The notes: a model not told the origin generated them from the letters alone. Counted from the first letter of the stretch, positions 1-8,642 are shown. The stretch is 64,000 nt of DNA from CAVUPF01 sp963777915 (GCA_963777915.1 CAVZSH010000009.1:62001-126000); one strand, 5' to 3'. Numbers and translations: made by a program.

Positions 1-233
1 GCGACGATCGCCAGCAGCGCGGCAATCGCCAGCGCCACGGGCAGGTCCAGCGCCAGCCCCGCGCTTCCGGCCAAGAGGAGCGCGTAGAGGATCTCATCGG
101 GCCCGTAGGCGACCGAGGAGAGCGCGTCAAGCCCGAACGCGCCCATCGCCCGTGGCCGGGAGAGGCGCTGATCGGACTCCGCAGTCGTCGGCAGCGCGGG
201 GCCAAGCAGCAGCCGGCGGACCGTGTGTGGCAC
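1..233 (-). CDS. APC-superfamily permease, N-terminal part only
   Basis: This is the first ~77 residues of an inner-membrane permease of the amino acid/polyamine/organocation superfamily; the rest lies beyond the window edge. After a GTG at 233 the frame reads RRLLLGPALPTTAESDQR and then FGLDALSSVAYGPDEI. This matches the cytoplasmic lead-in and first helix of actinobacterial APC permeases, where a DALSSVAY-type helix break binds substrate. An in-frame stop sits just before the GTG, so the start is well bounded, although no strong ribosome site is visible. The substrate cannot be told from this fragment. It was found by reading the minus strand directly, since the piece is truncated. Confidence 0.75.
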   Translation of the reverse strand, partial: MPHTVRRLLLGPALPTTAESDQRLSRPRAMGAFGLDALSSVAYGPDEILYALLLAGSAGLALDLPVALAIAALLAIV

Positions 234-310
234 CCGCGCACCGTATACCGCTCAGTTGTGTGGAAGTGCGCCGGACTCGCGGGCACCGAGAGCCGCGGGG
301 CGTCGCAGCT

Positions 311-547
311 TCAGCCCACCGGCCGCCCTGGCCCTTTACCCTCGGAAGGGTCCCGGCGCGAGGCGCGCAGCACCGAGAAGGCGAGCGCTGCCAGCACGGC
401 AACGGGAGTGACCCACCAGGCCTCCGCGCCGCTGCCGGCGATCCCAGCAGTGAGGCCGAGGGCAAGAACAGCCGCCCCCGCAAGGAGGGGGTCATCGCCG
501 ACGATGAACTCGTAGAGGAACCGCCCGAATCCTCGGAGCAGGCTCAT
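311..547 (-). CDS. Small two-helix membrane protein, unknown function
   Basis: A 78-residue protein with two hydrophobic stretches (about residues 21-38 and 43-58) and a basic, proline/glycine-rich C-terminus. Its ATG overlaps the stop codon of the larger membrane gene upstream in the ATGA arrangement (544-547), so the two are almost certainly co-transcribed and translationally coupled. That suggests a small partner or stabiliser of the COG4280-type protein. I do not recognise a family. The case for it being real rests on coupling and the membrane pattern. Confidence 0.6.
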   Translation of the reverse strand: MSLLRGFGRFLYEFIVGDDPLLAGAAVLALGLTAGIAGSGAEAWWVTPVAVLAALAFSVLRASRRDPSEGKGPGRPVG

Positions 548-1305
548 CGGCCTGCCAGGGCCGTGCCCCCACCGAGCCGGGCATGGCGACGACGGAGCAC
601 GGCGACAAGGCCGAGGGAGGCAGCTGCCGTGACGGCGACGATCGCCGGGATGGCGGCGTCCCCGGCCGGCCAGCCGGCGCCGGCGCCCTCGGTTCCCCAG
701 AAGATCCCGAACAACGTCAGCAACACGCCAACCATGTACTTGAGCGTGTTCTCGGGCACGCGGCTGAGTGGCGCATGTGCGGCAGCGCCGGCGACGATGA
801 CGACCGCGACCGCGACAATCGCCGCCGCGGCGGCGAGCCCGACATTGTGCTGGTTACTGCCGAAGGTGATCACGATGAAGGCCACCTCGAGGCCCTCGAG
901 CAGCACCCCTTTGAAGCTCACGATGAAGCCAAACGAGTCGATGCCGAGCCCCTCGGCGCCCGATTTCCCACGCAGCTCGGCGACCTCCCGGGCAAAGATC
1001 GCATCCTCATCATGAAGGGCCTCATAGCCGCCCGCGCGCAGGATTGCCTTGCGAAGCCACTGCAGCCCGAAGACGAGCAGGAGGCCGCCGACCACCAAGC
1101 GCAGCGAGTTAGCCGGGAGCGTGGTGAGGGCAGGGCCAAGCACTGCGATCAGCGTCGCCAGCACCGTCAGGGCAGCCGCCACCCCGGCCCAGGCCGAGCG
1201 CCAGCCGCGGGTGATCCCCGCCGCCAGCACGATGGTCACCGCCTCCACCCCCTCGACCGCACAGGCAAGGAAGACCGCCGCGAAGAGCAGCAGGTCCCGG
1301 CTCAC
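544..1305 (-). CDS. COG4280-type integral membrane protein
   Basis: A 253-residue polytopic inner-membrane protein with about six or seven hydrophobic segments. The first helix holds acidic residues in CAVEGVEAVTIVLAAG, and a second copy-like segment reads VSFKGVLLEGLEVAFIVITFG. The repeated E-G-x-E-x motif in two helices resembles the acidic helix pairs of cation exchangers such as the TMEM165/Gdt1 and LysE-like groups. Annotated relatives fall in the uncharacterised COG4280 family. An ion- or metal-exchange role is inference. It is coupled by a 4-base overlap to the small membrane protein downstream. Confidence 0.65.
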   Translation of the reverse strand: MSRDLLLFAAVFLACAVEGVEAVTIVLAAGITRGWRSAWAGVAAALTVLATLIAVLGPALTTLPANSLRLVVGGLLLVFGLQWLRKAILRAGGYEALHDEDAIFAREVAELRGKSGAEGLGIDSFGFIVSFKGVLLEGLEVAFIVITFGSNQHNVGLAAAAAIVAVAVVIVAGAAAHAPLSRVPENTLKYMVGVLLTLFGIFWGTEGAGAGWPAGDAAIPAIVAVTAAASLGLVAVLRRRHARLGGGTALAGR

Positions 1306-1394
1306 AAGCCGCAGATGCAGTCGAAATCAGCGGGCAGAAGCTGCGAAGGTAACCGTCCCGACATCGCAGGGAAGTCCTTCAGCTCCCTCGAGTG

Positions 1395-1772
1395 TCAAAA
1401 GGCGCACGGGAAGTCGAAGCTCCCCGTCGCCTTCCTCTTCGACGTGAACTCGCCGCTCAGGGTTCTCCCGAGGTTGGCGAAGTCGAAGTTGTTGTGAAAG
1501 CCGGGCCCGCTCTTGCCGATCTGCATGTCCGGAGTCGGGTTGGCGTGAAGCTGGATCTCCCGGACCGCGGTGCCCTTCGTGCAAGTCGTGGAGGTCCCGG
1601 CTCTGAACCCCTTCACCGTGGCGCCGCCCTTGGAGACCTTGAGCCTCACGCTTCGCCCAGTCTGCGAGGTGGTCCCGGTGCAGGAGCCCTCTGGGGCGCG
1701 GCTAGCGCGATGCCCGCAACCGCCAGACCGACTACGCCCGCCGCGAAGAACCACATACCTCCCTGCCCTCAT
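1395..1772 (-). pseudogene. Small secreted protein, frame broken near the signal peptide
   Basis: The C-terminal ~90 residues (with GSCTGTTSQTGRSVRLKVSKG and TGSFDFPCAF) read in one frame. The hydrophobic signal peptide MWFFAAGVVGLAVAGIALAA reads in another, starting at an ATG at 1756. Adding one C to the CCCC run near 1690 would join them into a normal secreted protein that continues into APEGSCTG. A good ribosome site (GAGGAGG) precedes another ATG at 1772, in the frame of the mature part. As it stands no single frame encodes both export signal and mature domain, so it is either a recent pseudogene or an indel error. I know of no function; small beta-rich, cysteine-containing secreted proteins of this look are common in Thermoleophilia. 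Confidence 0.5.
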
Positions 1773-1805
1773 CGGGTCCCTCCTCGTTGGGTGCAAAGCT
1801 CAACC

Positions 1806-2210
1806 CTAACGGCGCGGTTGGAGCCGGGCGAGCTCCCCTTCGATCGCCTCGAGCTTGGAGGCCATCTCCTGCAGCGCCCGCATCGTCGGATCGTCCCCCG
1901 CTTCCCTTCGCTCGGCCTCCGCGCGCGTCACGAAGGCGCTCGTGATCGCTCCGGTCACCACTGCCAGCAGGGAGAGACCGCCCAGCATGAGGAATACGGC
2001 GATGATCTTTCCGATCGTCTGCTGCGGAACGATGTCCCCGTAGCCGACCGTAGTGACCGTCTGGGTTGCCCACCACATCCCAAGCCATATCGAGTGGAAG
2101 GTCCTCGGGTCGACGAGGCGCTCGACCACGCCGAAGACGACGATCGCTGCGGTCCAAAACGCAACGATCACGTAGGCAGCGAAGCGAGGGCGCAGGCCCT
2201 TCCGCTCCAT
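1806..2210 (-). CDS. Two-helix potassium channel (ion_trans_2 type)
   Basis: A minimal K+ channel subunit of ~134 residues that would assemble as a tetramer in the cytoplasmic membrane. Helix 1 is about residues 9-27. The pore loop carries the selectivity filter TVTTVGYGD, followed by helix 2 (AVFLMLGGLSLLAVVTG). The C-terminus, PTMRALQEMASKLEAIEGEL, looks like a short coiled coil and could hold the tetramer together. I chose the ATG at 2210 because GGAGAGG precedes it. A GTG at 2261 would add 17 basic residues and is the main alternative. It lies directly downstream of the aquaporin gene on the same strand. Confidence 0.8.
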   Translation of the reverse strand: MERKGLRPRFAAYVIVAFWTAAIVVFGVVERLVDPRTFHSIWLGMWWATQTVTTVGYGDIVPQQTIGKIIAVFLMLGGLSLLAVVTGAITSAFVTRAEAERREAGDDPTMRALQEMASKLEAIEGELARLQPRR

Positions 2211-2295
2211 ACGCCTCTCCAGCCACCGGGCGGACCGATGCGATGCCGGTTGACTGGTCACCCCTTGGGGTTCGTCGCTGCGAGCGGCGCTCCTC

Positions 2296-3201
2296 TCATT
2301 CCTCCTTGGGCGCGACGGCGCTCGGGTCGACCTCGCCCAACTCGATCTGGTGGGCAAGGCGCTGGCGCTCGCGGAGGCTTCCGGGGTCAAGGGTGCCTGA
2401 CCCGGCAGCCCGCGAGATCGGACTGCCGCCACGGCCGCGCAGCACCATGGCGCACCCGACGGCGATCAGCGCCCCGGCAACGGGACCGATCACGTACACC
2501 CAGTAGCTGCTGAAATCGCCGCTGATCAGCGCCGGGCCGAACGAGCGGGCCGGGTTCATCGACACGCCGCTGACAGGCGCCGCCCAGAGGCCGGCCAGGG
2601 CGATGTAGCCGCCGACGCCGAGCGCGGCGATCGCGCCAACGTTCTGCGCCGCGGAGGCGGTGCCGAGGATCACGCTGACCAGCCCCAAACTCAACACCGT
2701 CTCCATCAGCAGCGCCTGCCAACCCGTGTACCCCGGCCCGGGCAGCGTCGCCCCCAAGTGCTCGACGTTGCCGAACACCGCCAGCAAGAAAAGGCAGGCC
2801 AAAGTCGCGCCGACGAGCTGGATGACGATGTAACCCGGTAACCGTTTCCAGGGGAAGTCTCCACGCATGGCGAAGGCGAGCGACACTGCCGGGTTCAGGT
2901 GGGCGCCGGAGACCGCGCCCATGAACAGGATGATCGCCATGACCATTAGACCGGGGGCGACGACAGCCGCCGCAAGGCCAATCTGTCCCTTGGCGTGGAG
3001 GAGTCCGCCGCCAGCCGCGACAAGGACCAAGAAGAACGTCCCCAGCATCTCGGAGAACAGCCGCCGCCACTCGCGCTTCGGATCGTCGAAGTCCTTGCGG
3101 TCGCCGAACTCGAGCGCAAAGATGTGCCGCGTACGGGGGGCGAGCGGAAGGGCCAGGGAGATCTCGTTGGGATCGGCCTGGTCCTTAGGGTCATCCGCCA
3201 T
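2296..3201 (-). CDS. Aquaporin/MIP-family channel
   Basis: A water or small-solute channel with six membrane segments and both signature loops: SGAHLNPAVS (NPA near residue 103) and SGVSMNPARSF (NPA near residue 216). The 301-residue product has a charged N-terminal extension of about 45 residues before helix 1 and a ~35-residue cytoplasmic tail. The second loop ends in NPARSF, as in water-selective members rather than the NPAxD pattern of glycerol facilitators; this is a tendency, not proof. An upstream ATG at 3267 with a GTGAGG site is an alternative start. It lies between two K+ channel genes, which suggests a shared role in osmotic response. Confidence 0.85.
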   Translation of the reverse strand: MADDPKDQADPNEISLALPLAPRTRHIFALEFGDRKDFDDPKREWRRLFSEMLGTFFLVLVAAGGGLLHAKGQIGLAAAVVAPGLMVMAIILFMGAVSGAHLNPAVSLAFAMRGDFPWKRLPGYIVIQLVGATLACLFLLAVFGNVEHLGATLPGPGYTGWQALLMETVLSLGLVSVILGTASAAQNVGAIAALGVGGYIALAGLWAAPVSGVSMNPARSFGPALISGDFSSYWVYVIGPVAGALIAVGCAMVLRGRGGSPISRAAGSGTLDPGSLRERQRLAHQIELGEVDPSAVAPKEE

Positions 3202-3415
3202 TGCCCGACGACCGTACGGGGTTGCCCCTCTGATGGCAAGGCCCTCAAGGGCCGAGGTCCTCGACATGCACCTCACTCGAAGGGCCAAGGCGGTATTCCG
3301 AGAACCGCTGCGACTGCGTCACAAGGAGCCCATCGGGGCAAACCTGATGTGAGCAGACCGATCGGCGTCAGGCAGCGCCGGGAGGAAACCGCCGGCCCCG
3401 CCCGAACTGCCGGAC

Positions 3416-4168
3416 ATGGACTCGGCATCCCGTCGTGCACGCACACGCGAGCGCTGGCTGCGGCGCGCGCAGCGGATCAGCGACGCCTTCGGCCTGGTCC
3501 TCCTGCTGGTACTGATCACCTACGTCCTCGCCTCGCTGCTCTCCAACCGCGGCTGGCCAGCGGTACTGCTGATCCTCGCCACAAGCGCGACCTCGGTGGT
3601 CTCGCTGACCAGCTCCAGGGTGCGGGCCACCTTGGTGCGGGCGGCGGTACTGCTCTCGGCGCTCGCCGTCGTGCTGGCAGCCGTCTCGGCCGCAACCGGC
3701 GAGCGCACCTGGCTCAATGTCGCCTCGTTGATCCAGATCGGGCTGTTGACCGTGGCGATGGGCGCCGTCCTGCGCCGTGTCGTCACCTCGGCGGAAGTCG
3801 GGTTCCGGACGATCCTCGGCGCGATCAGCGTCTACACCGTGCTGGGGCTCCTCTTCAGCTTCGCCTACGGGACGATCGCCCGGATCCAGGGAGGCGCCTT
3901 CTTCGCCGGCGTGGCTCACCCCCAGGGCTCCGACTTCCTCTTCTTCAGCTATACGACGCTGACCACGACCGGCTACGGCGATCTGGTCCCGGCGGGCCAG
4001 CCCGGGCAGATGGTCTCCGGGCTGGAGATGATGCTCGGCCAGATCTTCCTGGTCACCCTGGTCGCCGGGCTGGTCAGCCTCTGGCGCCCCGGCGAGGCGC
4101 TCCGCCAGCGTCGCGGCGGGAAGCGCGGTGGCGAGGCGACCGCCGCGGAGGCCCCGCCGGCCGGCTGA
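3416..4168 (+). CDS. Potassium channel protein with extra N-terminal membrane helices
   Basis: A 250-residue membrane protein with about four N-terminal helices (roughly residues 23-42, 46-62, 75-92 and 100-119) followed by a two-helix pore module. The selectivity filter TLTTTGYGD lies at about residues 181-189. The tail is rich in Arg, Gly and Ala. This is the six-helix layout of many actinobacterial 'potassium channel family' proteins. The helices lack the regular arginine ladder of a voltage sensor, so the gating stimulus is unknown. It is divergent from the aquaporin; the 214-base gap between them holds no other gene that I can see. Confidence 0.8.
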   Translation: MDSASRRARTRERWLRRAQRISDAFGLVLLLVLITYVLASLLSNRGWPAVLLILATSATSVVSLTSSRVRATLVRAAVLLSALAVVLAAVSAATGERTWLNVASLIQIGLLTVAMGAVLRRVVTSAEVGFRTILGAISVYTVLGLLFSFAYGTIARIQGGAFFAGVAHPQGSDFLFFSYTTLTTTGYGDLVPAGQPGQMVSGLEMMLGQIFLVTLVAGLVSLWRPGEALRQRRGGKRGGEATAAEAPPAG

Positions 4169-4222
4169 GACGCCGCCTGGACAACCGGGGGGCACGGGGA
4201 GTCGGTAGCGTCTCGAGCCGCC

Positions 4223-5389
4223 GTGCCCGACTTCGGCGACTACTTCCGCGAGATCTACGCCCACGGCCTGCTGGGCGAGCAGCCAGCGATCCCGGTCTCC
4301 TTCGCTGATCTGGAGGAGGAGGCGGCGCAGGCAATGGACGAGCGCACCGCCGCCTATGTCTTCGCCGGGGCAGGCAGCGAGGACACGATGCGAGCCAACC
4401 TTGAGGCGTTCCGGCGCTGGCGGATCGTCCCGCGGATGATGCGCAACGTCGCCGAGCGCGACCTCTCGCGGACGGTGCTCGGCACCGCGATGCCGGCTCC
4501 GGTGATGCTGGCTCCGATCGGGATCCACAAGATCGTCCACGAGGACGGCGAGCCGGCCACGGCGCGCGCCGCGGCTCGGGTCGGGCTGCCGCTGATCGCC
4601 AGCACCGCCTCCCACTCCACGCTGGAGGAGATCGCCGAAGCCGGCGGCGAGGGCCCGCGCTGGTTCCAGCTCTACTGGCCAAACGACGATGAGATCGCGG
4701 CCAGCCTCGTACGGCGGGCCGAGGCGGCCGGCTACGGAGCGATCGTCCTCACCGTCGACACCTTCATCTTCGGCTGGAAGCCGCGGGACCTGCAGCGGGC
4801 CTGGCTGCCCTTCATTGAAGGGATCGGGAACGCCAACTTCCTTCAGGACCCCGTCTTCCGCTCTCAGCTCGAGAAGACCCCCGAGGAGGATCCCGGCGCG
4901 GCGACCGGCCACTTCGTCGGGGTCTACGTCAACCCGTCGCTGACTTGGGAGAAGCTCGCCCAACTGCGCGAGATGACCTCGCTGCCGGTCCTCGTCAAGG
5001 GCATCCTTCACCCCGACGACGCACGCGAGGCGGTCGAGCACGGCGCCCAGGGGATCATCGTCTCCAACCATGGCGGGCGCCAGATCGACGGCGAGATCGC
5101 CTCGCTCGACGCCCTGCCGGGAATCCTCGACGTGGTGGGGGACAGCGCCGCCGTCCTGCTCGACAGCGGCATCCGCGGCGGCGCCGATGCCTTCAAGGCG
5201 CTGGCGCTGGGGGCCGACGCCGTGCTCCTCGGCCGCCCCTACCTCTGGGGGCTGGCGCTGGGCGGCGAGCAGGGAGTCGAGACGGTCCTGCGGATGCTGC
5301 TCGCCGAGCTCGACCTGACGATGGCCCTGAGCGGCCACTCCAGGCTCGGCGAGCTGGGCCCCGGCGCCCTCCTCCGCAACGACGGCTGA
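4223..5389 (+). CDS. FMN-dependent alpha-hydroxy-acid oxidase, lactate 2-monooxygenase-like
   Basis: A soluble 388-residue TIM-barrel flavoenzyme that oxidises an L-2-hydroxy acid, probably lactate. The barrel start APVMLAPIGIHKIVHEDGE binds FMN. The catalytic His and substrate-binding Arg are in SNHGGRQ (His283, Arg286), and the phosphate-binding end reads DSGIRGGADAFKALALGADAVLLGRP. Length and the N-terminal segment (FGDYFREIYAHGLLG) resemble lactate 2-monooxygenase, which releases acetate, CO2 and water, rather than lactate oxidase. The electron acceptor cannot be settled from sequence. The start is a GTG. It stands alone and converges on the cyclophilin gene. Confidence 0.85.
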   Translation: MPDFGDYFREIYAHGLLGEQPAIPVSFADLEEEAAQAMDERTAAYVFAGAGSEDTMRANLEAFRRWRIVPRMMRNVAERDLSRTVLGTAMPAPVMLAPIGIHKIVHEDGEPATARAAARVGLPLIASTASHSTLEEIAEAGGEGPRWFQLYWPNDDEIAASLVRRAEAAGYGAIVLTVDTFIFGWKPRDLQRAWLPFIEGIGNANFLQDPVFRSQLEKTPEEDPGAATGHFVGVYVNPSLTWEKLAQLREMTSLPVLVKGILHPDDAREAVEHGAQGIIVSNHGGRQIDGEIASLDALPGILDVVGDSAAVLLDSGIRGGADAFKALALGADAVLLGRPYLWGLALGGEQGVETVLRMLLAELDLTMALSGHSRLGELGPGALLRNDG

Positions 5390-5393
5390 AGGG

Positions 5394-5855
5394 CTACCCG
5401 TCGGAGAGCTCGACGCTCTCGATCACCTGAGGATCGAGCGGCCGGTCAGAGCTGTCGGTCTCTGCCGACTCGATCGCCTCGACCGCGTCCATGCCGTCGG
5501 TCACCTCGCCGAAGACCGTGTGCTTGCCGTCGAGCCAGGGCGCCGCCGCGGTGGTGACGATGAAGAACTGGGAGCCGTTGGTGTCGGGGCCGGCGTTGGC
5601 CATCGCCAGCGCCCCCCGGGCGATCTTGTGGTCGTTGATCTCATCCTCGAACGTGTAGCCGGGACCGCCGCGACCGCTCCCCTCCGGGCAACCGCCTTGG
5701 ATCATGAACTCGGGGATAACCCGATGAAAGACGAGGGTGTCGTAGAAGCCCTCCGCGGCGAGCTTGCGGAAGTTCTCCACCGTCTTCGGCGCATCGTCGT
5801 CGTGCAGCTCGAGCACAATCGCCCCGGCGCTGGTGTGAAGGGTCGCCTTCGACAT
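5394..5855 (-). CDS. Peptidyl-prolyl cis-trans isomerase, cyclophilin type
   Basis: A cytoplasmic 153-residue single-domain cyclophilin that speeds proline isomerisation during folding. The active-site arginine segment is FHRVIPEFMIQGG, the core contains DTNGSQFFI, and the substrate-pocket Trp and His are in WLDGKHTVFGEV. There is no signal peptide. I start at MSKATLHTSAG, the typical first residues of this family; an in-frame ATG eight codons earlier (5879) adds nothing conserved. It is convergent with the hydroxy-acid oxidase, with only four bases between the stops. Confidence 0.9.
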   Translation of the reverse strand: MSKATLHTSAGAIVLELHDDDAPKTVENFRKLAAEGFYDTLVFHRVIPEFMIQGGCPEGSGRGGPGYTFEDEINDHKIARGALAMANAGPDTNGSQFFIVTTAAAPWLDGKHTVFGEVTDGMDAVEAIESAETDSSDRPLDPQVIESVELSDG

Positions 5856-5964
5856 CTGACCCAACACTACTGGCCGCACCCCTCAGGTGCCCGACAGCGC
5901 GGGAGCCCCTCTCGGACCCACCCCCGAGCCCACCCGCCCCGCCCCTTTGCGAGAATGGGTGGCG

Positions 5965-7113
5965 ATGCCCCTGCCTAGCAAGGATCAGATCACCGAGAAG
6001 CTGCGCGCGGTCATCGACCCGGAGCTGCGCCGCTCGATCGTCGAGCTGGGCATGGTCCGCTCGATCGAGGTCCACGACGGCGGCCGAGTCGAGGTCGTCG
6101 TATCCCTGACCACCGCCGGCTGCCCGATCCGCTCCCACTTCGAAGGAGCCGTCGCCAAGCAGGTCTCCGAGCTGGACGGAGTGAGCGAGGTCGCGGTCGG
6201 CTTCGACGTCCTCTCAGACGAGGAGAAGGGCACCCTCCAGCAGACGCTTGGCCGCGGCAAGCTGCCGCAGGGGGCGCTGGCCCAGGTCAAAAACGTGATC
6301 TGCGTAGCCTCAGGCAAGGGCGGCGTCGGCAAGTCGACGATGACCGCCAACCTGGCCGCGGCGCTCGCCGCCGAAGGCCACCCCGCCGGCGCCCTGGACT
6401 GCGACGTCTATGGCTACTCGATCCCGCGCATGCTGGGCGTCAACCGCAAGCCGGAGGTCAACGCCGAGCGCAAGATCTTGCCGCTTGAGGCCGCGGGCGG
6501 GGTCACGGTCATGTCGATCGGCTTCTTCGTAGAGGAGAACGCCGCGGTTGTCTGGCGCGGGCCGATGCTCCACAAGGCGATTCAGCAGTTCCTCGAGGAC
6601 GTCGCCTGGGGAGAGCTGGAGTACCTGCTGCTCGACCTGCCCCCCGGCACCGGCGACGTCTCGATGACCCTCGCCCAGCTCCTCCCTCAAGCCAAGTTCG
6701 TGATCGTCACAACCCCGCAGCCCGCGGCCCAGTCGGTCGCCCGGCGCGGCGCCGAGATGGCGGCCAAATTCGACCTCGAGCTATTGGGGGTGATCGAGAA
6801 CATGTCCGGCTTCACGACGCCCGACGGCGAGCGCTTCACGATCTTCGGCGAGGGGGGCGGCCAGCTCCTCGCCGACGAGCTCGACCTGCCGCTGCTCGCC
6901 AAGGTGCCGCTCTCCGAGGCTCTGCGCGAGCATGCCGACTCCGGCATCCCCCTGGTCACCGCCGACCCCGACTCACCGGCCTCCCAGGCAATCCGCCAGG
7001 CCGCCCGCGGCATCCTCGCCGCCACCCCCCAAGAGCTGCCTGTGCTGCAGGCGCTACCCGGCGCAGCCGAGCCGCCGGCGATCAGCGGCACTCCGCTGCC
7101 GGTTGTCCAGTAG
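5965..7113 (+). CDS. mrp: Mrp/ApbC-type P-loop ATPase (Fe-S cluster carrier family)
   Basis: A 382-residue cytoplasmic ATPase of the Mrp/NBP35 family, which helps load iron-sulfur clusters onto target proteins. Residues ~1-75 form a MIP18 (DUF59) domain with the family Cys in TTAGCPIRSHF. The deviant Walker A motif is ASGKGGVGKST, and the Walker B segment reads LLLDLPPGTGDVS. The usual CxxC pair after ENMS is absent: this protein reads ENMSGFTTPDGERF, and only three cysteines occur in the whole chain. Either it uses the MIP18-domain cysteine or it acts without bridging a cluster. I start at MPLPSKDQ, where the domain begins. Confidence 0.85.
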   Translation: MPLPSKDQITEKLRAVIDPELRRSIVELGMVRSIEVHDGGRVEVVVSLTTAGCPIRSHFEGAVAKQVSELDGVSEVAVGFDVLSDEEKGTLQQTLGRGKLPQGALAQVKNVICVASGKGGVGKSTMTANLAAALAAEGHPAGALDCDVYGYSIPRMLGVNRKPEVNAERKILPLEAAGGVTVMSIGFFVEENAAVVWRGPMLHKAIQQFLEDVAWGELEYLLLDLPPGTGDVSMTLAQLLPQAKFVIVTTPQPAAQSVARRGAEMAAKFDLELLGVIENMSGFTTPDGERFTIFGEGGGQLLADELDLPLLAKVPLSEALREHADSGIPLVTADPDSPASQAIRQAARGILAATPQELPVLQALPGAAEPPAISGTPLPVVQ

Positions 7114-7251
7114 GCGGAGCGGGCGACCCCTGAGCTCGGCTCGCCTCAGCTTGTCTCGCTGAGCCTCAGCTACGCCGCACTCTTGGCTTCTCAGCACCCA
7201 GCTCACCAAGGCGGGATCCGTCATGTTCCATTTGTTCTAACTTAATCGGCC

Positions 7252-8106
7252 ATGTCGAGACAACTTCGTGCCCGGGCTGGGCACGCCGTAGAGCTTTCGC
7301 GTCGGCTAGCAGGTGGACTGGCGCTGGCTCGTCGAGACAAGTTCGTAACGTCTGCGCCTACCCCCCAAAACGCCGTTGATGCGGTCCCGGACAGATGGGC
7401 CTCGAGGTTTCCACCGCCTCATAGTGAGGTGGCCGCTGGAAAAGTCGGCCTATTTGCCGATTCCCGTATTAGCTGGGCGTTTGAGCAGCTGGGCGGCATA
7501 GAAGACAAGACTGTTCTCGACCTAGGCCCGCTAGAGGGCGCCCACAGTTACATGGCTCAGGAGGCAGGTGCGAGTCGGATAGTTGGAGTTGAGGCAAACA
7601 GAATGGCCTTTCTGAAGTGCCTAGTCACGAAAGAGCTACTGGATCTTCGGAGATGCTCCTTTCTTTGCGGTGATCTGATGCAATACCTGAGCACAAACTC
7701 TGAGCAGTTCGATGTCTGCATTGCCAGCGGCATCCTGTACCACATGGTAGAGCCGATACGACTTATCGAGCTTATTTCAAGCTCGGCCTCAAGTCTCATC
7801 ATGTGGACACACATATACGACGACGCCGCGCTGAAGCACAAGGATCTAGCGGGGAGGCTAAGCCCCGGGCGCGAGGTTGTATACAAGGGATTTCGACACC
7901 ATGTCTACCGTCATAGCTATGGACTGGAAGCTAGGATCTCCGGTTTTTTCGGCGGGACTGAGCTGTATAGCAATTGGCTATCGCGAGAGGACCTGATGCG
8001 TGCACTTGATCACTTCGGTTGGACCAAGGTGGAGGTCGCGTTCGAGGACCTATTACATTCGAACGGGCCCTCGCTCGCCTTGGTCGCGACGCGTGACAAC
8101 TCCTGA
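7252..8106 (+). CDS. Class I SAM-dependent methyltransferase, low-GC insertion
   Basis: A 284-residue putative methyltransferase. The SAM-binding glycine loop is VLDLGPLEGAHSYMAQEAGA, followed by the acidic strand end IVGVEANRMA, and a later strand CIASGILYHM resembles the post-motif of small-molecule or sugar methyltransferases. The coding DNA is close to 50-55% G+C, with codons ending in A or T, unlike its ~70% neighbours, so acquisition by transfer is likely. The substrate is unknown. Related enzymes are common in polysaccharide clusters, but this one sits alone beside a toxin/antitoxin-like remnant. The AT-rich leader at 7200-7251 may hold its promoter. Confidence 0.75.
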   Translation: MSRQLRARAGHAVELSRRLAGGLALARRDKFVTSAPTPQNAVDAVPDRWASRFPPPHSEVAAGKVGLFADSRISWAFEQLGGIEDKTVLDLGPLEGAHSYMAQEAGASRIVGVEANRMAFLKCLVTKELLDLRRCSFLCGDLMQYLSTNSEQFDVCIASGILYHMVEPIRLIELISSSASSLIMWTHIYDDAALKHKDLAGRLSPGREVVYKGFRHHVYRHSYGLEARISGFFGGTELYSNWLSREDLMRALDHFGWTKVEVAFEDLLHSNGPSLALVATRDNS

Positions 8107-8270
8107 GCAGAGACTCAAGGAAGTACTTCGACGGGGCATCGCCCCTACCGCCCCGCCGGCGCTGGCTCTCCAACGCTCACTCGAGCGGCAAGCGATTACG
8201 CAGAGGCCTTGCTCTCATTGCAATTGTTCGGGCCGATTCCGGTGGGCGGCAACAAGACCAAGTGAGCGCG

Positions 8271-8635
8271 TCAGCCGTTGAAGCGACGATGTGCGATCTC
8301 GTAGACGCTTGGCTTCCATGGCCGCGCCGGGTGGCGCTCGCCCACCGCGACGAGCACGAGCGCCGGCTTCGAGGCCTCCTTGTCACCGACGAGCACCGCT
8401 CCCCACTGGCCGGCGGGCTGCGGGATGTAGAGCTTCACGCAGCCTTTGAGGCGGGTTCCATCCCGGCCTTCATCTTCGCAGCGGAGAAGCCACTCGTGCG
8501 GAGCGCCTTCGTCGCGCAGAGTCGCCACCATTGCTTCAATCGCGGCTCGCGCTGCCGAGTGGAACGAGCAAGGTCCTCGGCGAGCACCTCGTCGACCACC
8601 CGAACCTCGAAGCGCGGACCCGCGCCCGCGCTCAC
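8271..8635 (-). pseudogene. Toxin-like small protein broken by a one-base deletion
   Basis: Two overlapping frames make one sensible protein. From a GTG at 8635 the first frame reads FEVRVVDEVLAEDLAR. The second carries HSAARAAIEAMVATLRDEG and ends in LVLVAVGERHP and SVYEIAHRRFNG. One extra T in the TT pair near 8577 would fuse them into about 121 residues. Without it, translation from the GTG runs out of frame, and the downstream piece can start only at the ATG at 8531 (86 residues). It lies 7 bases after a small antitoxin-like gene, the usual order of type II modules. I do not recognise a named toxin family, so 'toxin' is inference from context. Confidence 0.45.
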
Positions 8636-8642
8636 TACTTAC

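Noticed and set aside
583..1497. A 304-residue open frame on the plus strand.
   Set aside because: It is antisense to the COG4280-type gene, is rich in Arg/Gly/Asp/Glu with no domain, and arises from the high third-position GC of the real gene.
3368..5338. A 656-residue open frame on the minus strand.
   Set aside because: It runs antisense through the K+ channel and hydroxy-acid oxidase genes, both of which have clear motifs; its product is low-complexity.
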